64,000 nucleotides of DNA from Nitrospira sp. (GTDB lineage Bacteria; Nitrospirota; Nitrospiria; Nitrospirales; Nitrospiraceae), in NCBI GenBank assembly GCA_020846195.1, contig JADLEJ010000049.1, positions 1 through 64,000 of the forward strand, given 5' to 3'. Position 1 is the stretch's first letter; every line of letters begins with the position of its first letter. A program made the translations under genes and the position numbers. Below, one piece after another: positions 17,349 through 26,500 of the stretch. The notes below the pieces were generated by a model. The model saw nothing but the letters and a program-made list of their open reading frames with translations, was not told where the DNA came from and made no database searches.

Positions 17349-18836
17349 ATGAGTCAGGATCAATCCAGCCGGCGCGTCATCGCCGTGGCGCCCATGCCAC
17401 CGGAAAAATCCGCCTATGCTCTCGCGAGGTACAGCCGCTCGCCGGATTCCATTGAAAGCAGCATCCGCTGGGTGCATGGCCATTCGTCGGAAAAATTCTG
17501 GGACCAGTTCTATTTCGATTACGGCCATGCGTCGATCGCCGACCTGGGCCACGTCATCATCTGTTTCGAGCATATTTCCGAACTCGCCGCCATCCGCCTC
17601 GAAGACGAACCTCTATGGGACGGGCAGGCGAAATCGAGCCGTTATCAAAATTTTGCGTCCGGCAGCTGGTACATCCCTGATTCATTGCGTGGATCGGAGA
17701 CCGAAGGCACCTACGAAGGCATCTTGCGAAGCCTCTCAGGAGTCTATCGCCTCCTGCATCCGCAGCTGACCCAATTTCTCACCGAGCGCGAACCGCGCCC
17801 CGAGTCGATGAAGCCGGCTGATTATCAACGTACGATTGCCGCGCGGGCGTTCGATGTCACCCGCTATCTCCTGCCGTTGGCCGCGAAGACCAATGTTGGG
17901 CAGGTCGTCAGCATCAGGACGCTGGAAAAGCAGATTACGCGCCTGCTCTCGTCCCAATTGCCGGAGTTGCGGCTCATCGCCGACGATCTCAAAGATGCCT
18001 GCCAGCGCGCCCCCATGAACATCTGGGGCGAATTGAGCGGCCAGGCGGCGGGCATGACCGAACCTATGGCTCCGACTCTCGCGCGCCATGCCAAGCCGAA
18101 TGACTATCAATCGTCGGTGTATCAGGAGTTGGGCCGGTACGCGAAAGAAGCGCTCAAGGGGACTGGCTTGGATCAGCCTTCGACCTGGGGTGAACAAGAA
18201 CCCGTCGATCTCATTGAGGGCCATGACCCCATTGATGAAATCGTTGCGACCTTGCTGTATCGCGCTACGCACGCGCCCTACCGGAAGATCCTCGCTGTCG
18301 TCCGCGGCTGGACCGAGAAGCAGAAGCAGGATGCGATCGATGTGGGCATGAATTCCCGGGGGTCCTACGACGAGCTCATCAAGGAATTCCGCAGCGGCTA
18401 CGCCTTCACATTCGATGTGCTCATGGATATCGGCGGCTGGCGCGACATGCATCGGCACCGGCGCTGCCAGCAGATCCAGCAGAACTTTACGACGATTCAT
18501 GGCTACGACGTGCCGCCGCCGCTCGTGCAGGCGGGATTGGACTCAGAATACCGGCAGGCCATGGATGCCGTGCGCATCGACATCGAGCAGTTAAAAAAGA
18601 CCAGCGCAGAGGGCTCGCTTTACGCTATTCCCTTTGGCTTCAAAGTCCGCTGTCTCTTCAAGATGGATTATGCCGAAGCGGAATATATCGCCAAGCTCCG
18701 GTCCGGCGTGAAAGGCCATTGGTCCTACCGTACCATCGCCTGGCTGATGAAACAGAAGCTAGCGGAACGGTATCCTGTGTTAGGCAATCGCATGCAGGCC
18801 ACCTCGCCCGATATCGAAGACACCTTGACCAGATAA
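17349..18836 (+). CDS. tandem ThyX-like (FAD-dependent thymidylate synthase family) protein, divergent
   Basis: 495 residues, roughly twice the length of an ordinary ThyX. Two ThyX-like halves are visible. The first has FYFDYGHASIADLGHVIICFEHIS then KSSRYQNF and WYIP. The second has RDMHRHRRCQQIQQNFTT and YDVPPPL. The canonical RHRxxSxNExSxR signature is split: the first half keeps only the SRY end and the second keeps only the RHR start. Long double-domain ThyX relatives exist, but whether this one makes dTMP is uncertain. The gene begins about 145 bases from hisS, divergently. Confidence 0.75.
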   Translation: MSQDQSSRRVIAVAPMPPEKSAYALARYSRSPDSIESSIRWVHGHSSEKFWDQFYFDYGHASIADLGHVIICFEHISELAAIRLEDEPLWDGQAKSSRYQNFASGSWYIPDSLRGSETEGTYEGILRSLSGVYRLLHPQLTQFLTEREPRPESMKPADYQRTIAARAFDVTRYLLPLAAKTNVGQVVSIRTLEKQITRLLSSQLPELRLIADDLKDACQRAPMNIWGELSGQAAGMTEPMAPTLARHAKPNDYQSSVYQELGRYAKEALKGTGLDQPSTWGEQEPVDLIEGHDPIDEIVATLLYRATHAPYRKILAVVRGWTEKQKQDAIDVGMNSRGSYDELIKEFRSGYAFTFDVLMDIGGWRDMHRHRRCQQIQQNFTTIHGYDVPPPLVQAGLDSEYRQAMDAVRIDIEQLKKTSAEGSLYAIPFGFKVRCLFKMDYAEAEYIAKLRSGVKGHWSYRTIAWLMKQKLAERYPVLGNRMQATSPDIEDTLTR

Positions 18837-18849
18837 GTCGTATCAACCT

Positions 18850-19887
18850 ATGTCCGACCACCAACTAGCCTGTGAAACCGCGCTCCTTGCCGGGCAATGG
18901 GACGCCGCCGAATCGGCCGCCCGCGCCTGGGCCCGCCATCTTCCTGAGGGAACAGCAAAAGACCCTCGCCCGCATTTTGCGCTGAACGCCGTGCATCTAG
19001 TGCGCGGGCAGTTTGCCGATGCCTGGCAAACGCACCAGCGTTGTCTCCAGGAGGCCGACGACATTGCCGAGGTCAAGCAGTGGGTGGAAGGGTTCGTTGG
19101 CCAGCAGCAGGAGAATGCCCACGCCCATCTGATCATGGGATTGTTCCTTGCCCAGTCCGGCGAGTCGGAACAATCCATGAAATCGTACAAAGAAGCGGCG
19201 AAGCTCGCGCCCGCGTCGGTCTACCCGCATTACTTTCTCGCGCAGATCCACGAGCGGGCCAATCATCTCGAAATGGCGATCAAAGAATACCGCGAAGCCG
19301 TGCGTCTCGCGCCTGACTATGCTCCGGCCCGCACCAATCTTGGCGTGGCCTATCAAGAGCAAGGTCGGCTGGAGATGGCCATTCCACAATATCGCGAAGT
19401 CATCAAGCTCAACCCCGACGACCACATCGCCCATGCCAACCTCGCCTGCGCGCTGGCGGAGCAGGGCAAGATGGAGCCCGCCGTGCAATCGTACAAGACG
19501 GCGTTGAAGCTCAATCCAAACGATGCCGAAGTCCATTTCGCGCTGGGCGGATTGTATGAAACGCGAGGGCGGCTGGATCTGGCGGACAAAGCCTATCGCG
19601 ACGCGCTGGCGGCCAATCCCGACTTCGGGGCGGCGCACTCAGCTCTGGGCTGGCTGGCGCTCAGGAAGCAGCATTTCCAGGACGCGCAAGAGATGTTCAG
19701 CCGCGCCCTGAAGAGCAACGACGAAGATCCGCGCGCGTACCATGGCATCGCCGAGCTCTACGCCATCCGCGGCAAACGCCAGAGCGCAATGGAGAACTAC
19801 ACCAAGGCCGTGAAGCACTACCGCGACCCCGAAATGCGCAACGCGATCATGAATCAGCTCTTCCAGGAAGGCCAAGTGCCGGACTAG
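18850..19887 (+). CDS. tetratricopeptide-repeat protein
   Basis: 345 residues, mostly TPR units. The clearest repeats are AHLIMGLFLAQSGESEQSMK, then blocks centred on HLEMAIKEYREAVRLAPDY, RLEMAIPQYREVIKLNPDD, MEPAVQSYKTALKLNPND and RLDLADKAYRDALAANPDF. This gives about seven repeats from residue 90 to 320. There is no signal peptide, so it is probably a cytoplasmic scaffold. It starts 13 bases after the ThyX-like gene and is likely co-transcribed. Partner unknown. Confidence 0.9.
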   Translation: MSDHQLACETALLAGQWDAAESAARAWARHLPEGTAKDPRPHFALNAVHLVRGQFADAWQTHQRCLQEADDIAEVKQWVEGFVGQQQENAHAHLIMGLFLAQSGESEQSMKSYKEAAKLAPASVYPHYFLAQIHERANHLEMAIKEYREAVRLAPDYAPARTNLGVAYQEQGRLEMAIPQYREVIKLNPDDHIAHANLACALAEQGKMEPAVQSYKTALKLNPNDAEVHFALGGLYETRGRLDLADKAYRDALAANPDFGAAHSALGWLALRKQHFQDAQEMFSRALKSNDEDPRAYHGIAELYAIRGKRQSAMENYTKAVKHYRDPEMRNAIMNQLFQEGQVPD

Positions 19888-19916
19888 AGTGATGAAGGTC
19901 TGTTCCTGCTTCTAGA

Positions 19917-20762
19917 GTGGGTGAGACAAATCCGTGGGTGCCCGATGGGCGAAATACAATCGCACTGCGTCAGGTTCTCCGTCATCATCAAATGACTCGA
20001 TCACAAAGAGTAGAACGTCTTCTCACCGTTATTCCTGGGCTCTCAGATTACAGGCTCAATCTGATAGATCGTATTGTCGAGGTGTTCTCTCTCCCTCGAG
20101 ATTATTGGAAATCTAAAACATCAGGGCTCATCTCTGAGCGCGTCCTGGAAGATTTTGGTGACGTGCTGCGACTCCACCATTGCTTCTCTCGTGAACCATT
20201 TTCAAAGGATAAGTTCGAGTATGTTCTTGAGAGCGTATTGAAAGCGGACGGGATTGATGCCGCTCTAGCGCAGCGTGGACAGAGGGGCTATGACATACGA
20301 ATCAAAGGCGAAAACTTCTCACTCAAGACAGAGGCTGCGAAAGCCATTCGGTTGAATACGATCCATATTTCAAAATTTATGGAACTCGGCGGGGGGCAGT
20401 GGAGAGATGAACCAGGTGACTTAGTAGGCTTGAGAGGACAGTTTCTTAGTGCCTTGGCTGGGATCCAGCGCATCTTAATACTTCGAGGACTAAAGAAGGG
20501 AACTCCTGACTATTTTTATGAGTTGGTCGAGATCCCCAAGACGCTTCTTAAAAAATCAGCGACAGGTCGATTCGAGATGATGAGTGCGAGTAAACAGCTT
20601 CCGAAGCCTGGCTATTGCTATGTTGAAGAAAACGGCGAAAAACTGTTCAGCTTATATTTCGATGGAGGAGGTGAAAGAAAGCTGCAGATCAAGGGGCTGA
20701 GAAAAGACTTGTGCGTTGTTCATGCATCGTGGAAATTCGATCCACTTACGGACACCCCGTGA
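19917..20762 (+). CDS. probable type II restriction endonuclease
   Basis: 281 residues from a GTG at 19917; an ATG at 19992 would give 256 residues and neither has a clear ribosome site. The segment GYDIRIKGENFSLKTEAAK (about residues 125-143) fits a PD-(D/E)XK nuclease core, with Asp followed by an xKTE strand. The C-terminal part is basic and aromatic (GYCYVEENGEKLFSLYFDGG, ERKLQIKGLRKD). The layout resembles what I remember of R.SmaI, unverified. It is convergent with, and overlaps by 17 bases, a DNA methyltransferase, which is the main support. The DNA is AT-richer than its flanks, suggesting transfer. Confidence 0.7.
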   Translation: MGETNPWVPDGRNTIALRQVLRHHQMTRSQRVERLLTVIPGLSDYRLNLIDRIVEVFSLPRDYWKSKTSGLISERVLEDFGDVLRLHHCFSREPFSKDKFEYVLESVLKADGIDAALAQRGQRGYDIRIKGENFSLKTEAAKAIRLNTIHISKFMELGGGQWRDEPGDLVGLRGQFLSALAGIQRILILRGLKKGTPDYFYELVEIPKTLLKKSATGRFEMMSASKQLPKPGYCYVEENGEKLFSLYFDGGGERKLQIKGLRKDLCVVHASWKFDPLTDTP

Positions 20763-21636
20763 ATAGGGCGGGTGATGTCCCTCGTAATCTTTGTTTTGCA
20801 ATATTGATATAGTCCGCCTTCACCTCAATTCCCACACATCGGCGACCGGTCTCAATTGCGACGATGCCGACGGTCCCGCTTCCTAAAAATGGATCGAGAA
20901 CGAGCCCACCATTAGGAGATCCTGCGAGAATACAGGGACGAACAAGCGCCCGTGGAAATACGGCGAAGTGTGCTTCCTTGCAGGGTTCCGTATTGATTTG
21001 CCAGACCGTGCGCTTGTTCTTTCGCCCCTTGCCATCCGCCGTAGGTTCTTTAATGGCGTCCTGATCAAAATAGTAGGTCTCGCTTTTCGAGAACATAAAT
21101 AGATATTCGTGCGAAACCGTTACTCGATCCTTGACGGATTCAGGCTGGCAATTTGGTTTGTGCCAGATGATGTCAGAACGAAGATACCAACCGTCGCGCT
21201 GGAGAGACATGGCCAGCATCCAAGCTACACCAATTAAGTCTTTGGGTTTCAATCCAGCAGGGGTATCGGGGCGGTAGGACATCGCTCGTCCTTGATTTTT
21301 GCTATCCTTATCCCGCCACCCGCGTCCACCAGAGGTGTAGGTATTTGCGATGTTCAACCAAAACGTCCCATCGTGTCTCAACACCCGACGTACTTCCCTA
21401 AAACAGGAAACTAAATTTGAAATGTATTCTTCAATCGTGTCCTCTGCGCCAATTTGACCATGATATCCGTAATCTCGCATGCCCCAGTACGGTGGTGACG
21501 TCACACAACAATGAATCGTTTCATCGGGTAAGCATGACAGCTTATCTCGGACATCTCCGCTAACGATCTGGACCGGTTCACTCTCGGAGCATCGAAGTGG
21601 CCACACCGATGAGCCATTAACGTATGGGACGCTCAT
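20746..21636 (-). CDS. DNA methyltransferase, beta-class, probably N4-cytosine
   Basis: 296 residues. The catalytic motif IV is TSPPYWGMRDY near residue 47, and the SAM-binding motif I, DPFLGSGTVG, lies near the C-terminus. This permuted order defines the beta class. The SPPYW form is usual for N4-cytosine enzymes, though N6-adenine methylation cannot be excluded. The target-recognition region lies between them (around residues 110-230). It protects host DNA from the convergent endonuclease. Its ATG overlaps the stop of the RHH gene by four bases, so the two are co-expressed. Confidence 0.9.
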   Translation of the reverse strand: MSVPYVNGSSVWPLRCSESEPVQIVSGDVRDKLSCLPDETIHCCVTSPPYWGMRDYGYHGQIGAEDTIEEYISNLVSCFREVRRVLRHDGTFWLNIANTYTSGGRGWRDKDSKNQGRAMSYRPDTPAGLKPKDLIGVAWMLAMSLQRDGWYLRSDIIWHKPNCQPESVKDRVTVSHEYLFMFSKSETYYFDQDAIKEPTADGKGRKNKRTVWQINTEPCKEAHFAVFPRALVRPCILAGSPNGGLVLDPFLGSGTVGIVAIETGRRCVGIEVKADYINIAKQRLRGTSPALFTGCP

Positions 21637-21845
21637 TTCTTTCTCTCGCTAGAATTCGTGGTTTGGCGGTTAGATGCAGAATAATGTGCTGGCTCTTCTT
21701 GTACTTTTTCGGTCAATGTTTCAATGATGTAGGAGTGAAGCGTCCGATCAGACTCGATCGCTTTATACTTTAGGGCCTTATGCAAGGCATCTTCCATCTC
21801 AAGAGGAAACGTCTTGTGGCGCTTTTGTTCGGTTTTCTGTTTCAT
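21633..21845 (-). CDS. small ribbon-helix-helix-like regulator of the R-M operon
   Basis: 70 residues. The segment KTFPLEMEDALHKALKYKA has the strand-then-helix pattern of the Arc/MetJ fold, continued by RTLHSYIIETLTEKV as the second helix. The C-terminal 20 residues are polar and probably disordered. The gene overlaps the methyltransferase start by four bases. Three GTAAG-type half-sites lie over its own promoter (21855-21883), which suggests it represses its own operon. Most described R-M control proteins have a helix-turn-helix instead. Confidence 0.65.
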   Translation of the reverse strand: MKQKTEQKRHKTFPLEMEDALHKALKYKAIESDRTLHSYIIETLTEKVQEEPAHYSASNRQTTNSSERKK

Positions 21846-21854
21846 GGGTGACGA

Positions 21855-21883
21855 AGCTTACTTTGGTAAGTGAGGTAAGTCAA
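21855..21883 (-). promoter_or_regulatory. promoter and operator of the RHH-methyltransferase operon
   Basis: On the minus strand TTGACT (21878-21883), a 17-base spacer and TAAGCT (21855-21860) form a promoter. Three half-sites overlap it at a 9-base pitch: CTTAC (21857-21861), GTAAG (21866-21870) and GTAAG (21875-21879). The first two form the perfect inverted repeat CTTAC-TTTG-GTAAG. Half-sites at this pitch suit side-by-side RHH dimers. The start codon is 10 bases from the -10 box on this reading, so the transcript would have almost no leader. Confidence 0.55.
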
Positions 21884-22070
21884 TGGTGATAATAGGTGGG
21901 TGGTGTACACGGTTGTATAACTTGCGACAAATGGGATGGCCTTTGATGCAAACGTCTGGGATTGCGGGCAGGCGTCGCTGCGTTGGTTAGGTCTGAGGTT
22001 TTAGTGTGCCATTGGTAGAGTCACATGGACCTGCATGTTAGGATTCAGACAGTATAGATGAGGTGTAGCC

Positions 22071-22502
22071 ATGGCGACAGCGGCGAAACGACAACAGACT
22101 ATTCCTATAGCGCTTTCTAAAGAACTGAACGAGTTGGCCCTACGGGAAGGTAAGAGCGTACAGGCCTTCCTGCGGGATCTCATTACCGAACATGAGCGCC
22201 ATCGACTCAAAGTAGAACTCAAAAAACTCCAGAACTATTGGAGCAAGAAAGCCAATGGGCTAAAAACGGTAAGGTCCCTCAAAGGCGTGCTAAAGGGCAT
22301 GTCTACGGAAAATGTTCGAGAGAAGCCACAGACGAACAGAGTCCGAGTTGTAAGAAGTCTAGCAAAGCAGACTTCACCATTTGTAAAGGGGCGCAAGGTT
22401 GTCGATGCTGATGCCTTGCTGGACAAAGCACGTGCTCTTCGGCGAAAGCAGAGACGTGTTCAAGTAACGGACCGGTTGATCGAATCGATCAACCGAAAAT
22501 AG
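22071..22502 (+). CDS. hypothetical protein with RHH-like N-terminus
   Basis: 143 residues. The first 45 residues (RQQTIPIALSKELNELALREG, SVQAFLRDLITEHERHR) look like a ribbon-helix-helix or antitoxin-type DNA-binding domain: a short strand, then two helices. The rest is very basic (many Lys/Arg), ending in IDRLIESINRK-like residues. GAGGTG precedes the ATG. No toxin gene adjoins it, so an antitoxin role is not supported. It lies in the same AT-richer island as the R-M genes and is divergent from them. Confidence 0.6.
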   Translation: MATAAKRQQTIPIALSKELNELALREGKSVQAFLRDLITEHERHRLKVELKKLQNYWSKKANGLKTVRSLKGVLKGMSTENVREKPQTNRVRVVRSLAKQTSPFVKGRKVVDADALLDKARALRRKQRRVQVTDRLIESINRK

Positions 22503-22552
22503 AAAGGTGTGGCTGAGGCGAAGGCGGGAGGTGGCTAACCAATAGAGACGGC

Positions 22553-22822
22553 CTACAATTCTCTAATAGCCCCTTGCAAGACCGTGATCTGCGTCACGGG
22601 GTCGCCGGAGGATTTCAGTTCGGTGCGGATCTGATCTTTGAGATAGGACGAGTAGCCGACGCGGTCGACGAGGAGATCGAGGAAGCGCTCGGCGGGCAGT
22701 AGGCTCTGGGTTCGGAGTTCTTCGACCGTGTCGTCGCTCACCGGAATGTAAGTGCTTCCGATGTGGAAGACCACGTTGTAGTAGCGACCTTTGCCGATCC
22801 GTTCGAAGCGTAAGCCCTTCAT
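22553..22822 (-). CDS. conserved hypothetical small protein
   Basis: 89 residues from the ATG at 22822, which follows AAAGGGAACGGC. A longer frame to 22864 lacks a ribosome site. The sequence begins MKGLRFERIGKGRYYNVVFH and contains DTVEELRTQSLLPAERFLDLLVDRVGYSS. No domain is recognised and there is no signal peptide. It stands alone between the R-M island and the palindromic repeat element. Confidence 0.6.
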   Translation of the reverse strand: MKGLRFERIGKGRYYNVVFHIGSTYIPVSDDTVEELRTQSLLPAERFLDLLVDRVGYSSYLKDQIRTELKSSGDPVTQITVLQGAIREL

Positions 22823-22894
22823 TGCCGTTCCCTTTCCCTCATGCGAGGGGCCCATTCTAGACAAGTCTTAGCGTGGAAGACAAGGGCAGCCCCA

Positions 22895-23019
22895 GCAGGT
22901 TGTTGAGAAAGGCTGCCAGCGGCGTTCTCGCGGCGCTCAAAGGCTCTACGTACCACAAGGGTACGCCTCGCCTCTTCGCTGGCTGCGGCCTTGCTGGACA
23001 ACCTTTCTGAACAACCTGC
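22895..23019. repeat. 125-bp palindromic repeat element (REP/MITE-like)
   Basis: The ends are an 18-bp inverted pair with one mismatch: GCAGGTTGTTGAGAAAGG (22895-22912) and its complement at 23002-23019. The centre also pairs: CGTACC (22949-22954) and GGTACG (22960-22965), separated by ACAAG. Both pairs are centred on base 22957, so the whole element is one long imperfect palindrome that can fold into a single hairpin. It holds no gene. Similar elements seem familiar from Nitrospira genomes, but that is memory, not a search. Confidence 0.7.
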
Positions 23020-23082
23020 GAATGCTGATGAAAGAGCCTGTGGGTATACTCGGGGGTCGCGGTTCTGCCGTGAGAACGTAGT

Positions 23083-23101
23083 TTTCCAACAACCTGTCAG
23101 C
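23083..23101. repeat. partial end of a second repeat copy
   Basis: TTTTCCAACAACCTGTCAG resembles one terminal arm of the 22895-23019 element (AACAACCTG core). It may be a remnant of a second copy next to the intact one. The GACTGTTGAAAAAAATCCGCC stretch near 23477 may be another fragment. Confidence 0.35.
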
Positions 23102-23107
23102 TGCCGG

Positions 23108-23449
23108 TTAGGCCCCTTTGCCCTTCTTCCCGAAGTATTCCTGGCGGCTCACGGAGACGTCCGCGACGAACATGACACCGGAGTGCCGTTCGAAGAGCGG
23201 CCGCAGGCCGGCGAGGATCGGCTCGACTTTGTCCTCCGGCACGACGGTCATGATCATCTCGAGGCTTTCCTGCTCGCTGAACATGAAGTGCGCCTCGCGG
23301 ACCCCGTGGTGCCCTTTGCCGGACAGGTTGCCGATGATCGTATAGCCGGTCGCGTTGACGCGATCCAGCAGCTCGGTCACAAAGGCCCGGTGTTCCCCCG
23401 CCACGACCACACGAATTTCCTTCATCGGATGCAATGTCAACGCGCCCAT
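23108..23449 (-). CDS. PII-like signalling protein beside the carbon-uptake genes
   Basis: 113 residues from the ATG at 23449, after AAGGAG. The strand-helix order (EIRVVVAGEHRAFVTELLDRV, then GYTIIGNLSGKGHHGVREA, then MIMTVVPEDKVEPILAGL) fits the PII/CPII fold. The T-loop region is short (SGKGHHGVR) and lacks the Tyr of GlnB, so classical uridylylation is unlikely. It lies 78 bases downstream of dabA and most probably tunes the uptake complex to nucleotide or bicarbonate status, as PII-like proteins do for other bicarbonate transporters. That role is inference. Confidence 0.75.
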   Translation of the reverse strand: MGALTLHPMKEIRVVVAGEHRAFVTELLDRVNATGYTIIGNLSGKGHHGVREAHFMFSEQESLEMIMTVVPEDKVEPILAGLRPLFERHSGVMFVADVSVSRQEYFGKKGKGA

Positions 23450-23527
23450 GTCACTTCTCCTTCTTTTGCTGCGTGAGACTGTTGAAAAAAATCCGCCCGC
23501 GCCGTTTTCTGCGAACGACCCGTTCGG

Positions 23528-26500
23528 CTATTCGAGCGGCGTCCACACGCCGGTCGATCGATATCGATACCATGCCAGGTCCTCAGGGTCGAGGGCGATC
23601 AGGTGGACCCACTCATTATGATAAAAATGCCGCAAGACCTCGTGCCGCTCGATCAGCTTGTCGATACGCGCGCGCGGCGCCTCCACGATGCTCAGCAGCC
23701 GCATGGGTTCGTGGTACGGCACGTCGCCGTTCATCACGGTCTGCCGGGCCAATCCCAGCCGGAGGTCGCTCCAGGGCCCCGACATAATGCCGATCCGTCC
23801 GACGACGTTGTGGTAGATCTTGCTGCCGCTGCCGTACACGTCATTATCGACCGCGGAAAAGTAATGCTCCATGTTGATCCATTGCGCCACGACTTGCGGG
23901 CCGGTCAGCAACACTTCCAGGAGCCGGCCGCTGGGATCCTGGCGCGCGTCGTAGGATTGCAGGAAGACCCGTCCGTCGAGGTCGAGGCCCTTCGTCAGTT
24001 CCCGCCGCCCGATCACAAACGCCGTGTTGCCCGAGAGCCCCCACTCGGGCCGGACCTGGCTCCAATCCACGCTCCGCTGCCGCACATGCGCTTTCGCCGC
24101 CTGTTCGTCCAGCGGCTCCTGGACATCGGGGAAGCGCGCGCATCGTTCAAGGCTCGTCAGCGCGGAGGCCTCGTTGAGATCTTCCAGCAGTCTCGCCAGA
24201 TCCGCGCGATGCGTCGGAGGCACGTCTTCCAGATCGAAGAGCTGAACGTCGTCCGTTGTCGTATCCATCTGCCCGGCCAGGAAATGCGTATCGGGTGGAA
24301 TCGCCAGCTTGTTTTTGGCCAGACGTTTCCGCACCAAGGGATTGTTCGCCATCATCGCCAGGACGCGGGCATTCGGCTTGCCCTCGTTGCCGCCGCAGGC
24401 GCCGCAGTCCAGCGCCGACTCATAGGGATTGTTTTCGGAGGTGCTGCCATGGGCGCAGAATAAGATGAGCCGGGCCAGATTATGCGTTAGTCCCATCATC
24501 CGCAGCGCCGTATCGACCGTGAGCGCCTGTTCCTCGACGGTGAACCCCATGCGGGTGATCCGCTCCTTGTGGCGTGAAGTCGACCGCGCAGTGAGGTCGT
24601 ATTGGCGTCGCAGGATATCGATCAGCGGGGGCAGCGCTTCGGCCGAGAGACCGGCCGGCTGCGCCGACTCAATCAGGGCCGGGTCGAGATCGCCTTGCCC
24701 GTTTAGCGCCTGCTGGCGCAGGGCTTCGACGAGCGCCGGCGCAATGCGCGAACTGCGCAGCCCTGCCTGCTCGTGCAAGACTTTTCTGATGACGGCATGA
24801 TGCTCCGTCGCCAGCATCTCCGCCGTCTCGGCCGGCGCCATCTTGTCCACGGTGAGGGTGGTGGCAATGGTCGGCACGAACAGGTGCCGCAACCAGGACG
24901 TCCAGCGATGATAGAGCGCTGGCAACAGCGTCTTGCCGAAGATCGGCAGGCCGTAGAACCATCCCAGCGATTCCACCATGACATAGGGCGTCACGACGTT
25001 TTCTTTCAAGTCGTGCAACAGCGTGTGGCCCGCCTGCACCCACTTCGTGCGGGCCTCGTGTTTCGAGACTTTGTGGTCGAAATAACTCCGGGGAATTTCC
25101 CGCACTTCATTTTTCGCGCGCATGATGACGGGGAACTGCTCCGTATCGTGTTCCTTCCCCCAGGCTCGATAGCGGATGAACGCGGCGAAGAATCCGGCGA
25201 AGCCGTAGGTTTCGTGCGGGCCGGTGGATTCCAGGTGCCGTCTGAACGGCTCGGAGCGCACATCGATGCAGTAGACGGATTGCGAATAGGGCCGGCTCGT
25301 GCCCGGCGGATTGGCGGAGGCAGTGCGTTGCGCCGCCGGCGTCCGCAACTGGCCGAGCAAGCGTTGCTGGTAGGCGGCTTCAAGCGCCTTGAGCCACACC
25401 GGCCCGTGATCCGCTTCGGGAAACGCTTCCATCCAATTGAAGAGCTGCGTCAATGTCGCCGGCGGCGCGGAGGCCAGCAGGGCCGGGTCCAATTCCAAGG
25501 AGCGGGCCAATGCCGACAGCCGCTTGGCGGCGCCGCGGCGCGCGGCGATTTCCTGCCGGGGGACCACGTCGGCCGCGTAGCGCTCGATCACGCGGCTCCA
25601 GCCGGTTCCCTTGTGGTGGCGGAGCCGGTCCACTTCTTCAGCGTACAAGGCCGGCAGCCGCCCGGCGACTCGCTGGCGCCGCAAGTAGTATTCGTCGGGG
25701 CGCTCGCGCATATAGGCGACGATGGCGTCATAGCGGCCCTCGATGCCGAGCTCGTCGCGGCAGGCCTTCTGCACCAGCTCGTGGGCGTACCAGACGCGGA
25801 TGGCGAGAAACTTCACGAGCCCGACCGGGTAGGCCTGTTGCCAGGGATAATCGCGTTCCTCCGCGCGCCACTTGATAAAGCCGGCCCAGCCCGGCAGCGC
25901 GGTCAGTTGCAACGACAAATAATCCTGGCGCAACGGCGAGGGAATGCCGAGCGCGTCCAGGCTCTGCAACAGCGCGTCTTCGGGATAGTCGGGGAGTTGC
26001 GCGATTTTTCTGCGGCTGTCGGCGATGCCGCAGGGCGACCACTCCTGGGCCGCCAGCGCTTTCCACGAGGAGTACAGCCCTCGCTCGCGTTCCGGCATAG
26101 CCCAGGCCGCGTGCCCTTCGTCCAGGAAGGCCTCGCACCACTTGATTAACTGGTCGTTGATCTGGCGGACAATCTGGGTCCCGAGCGTGTCGTCGCACCA
26201 ATGCGATAGGGTCAGCCACCGGCCCAGCGCCGCCTGGTCGCCCTCCACGATGAGGTCGATCCGTTTGCGGAGATCGGGGAACGTCCACCCGGCGGCAAGG
26301 CCCGCCGCGACCGCGTCGAGCGTCTCTTTTTCAGGATCGTACAGCTGATCGTCCAGCGGCTCCGTCACCGGCGCGCAGAGCCCCTCGGTGAGGCAGGACC
26401 GCAGAACGTCGCCGTGCGCGATCTGGCGCGAGCCGATCGTGACCGACTGATTCTGAACGAGCGGCTTCAAGACGGCATCGAGATGGGCGGTCTGCATCCG

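Noticed and set aside
22071..22502. Toxin-antitoxin module
   Set aside because: The RHH-like N-terminus suggests an antitoxin, but no small toxin gene lies on either side.
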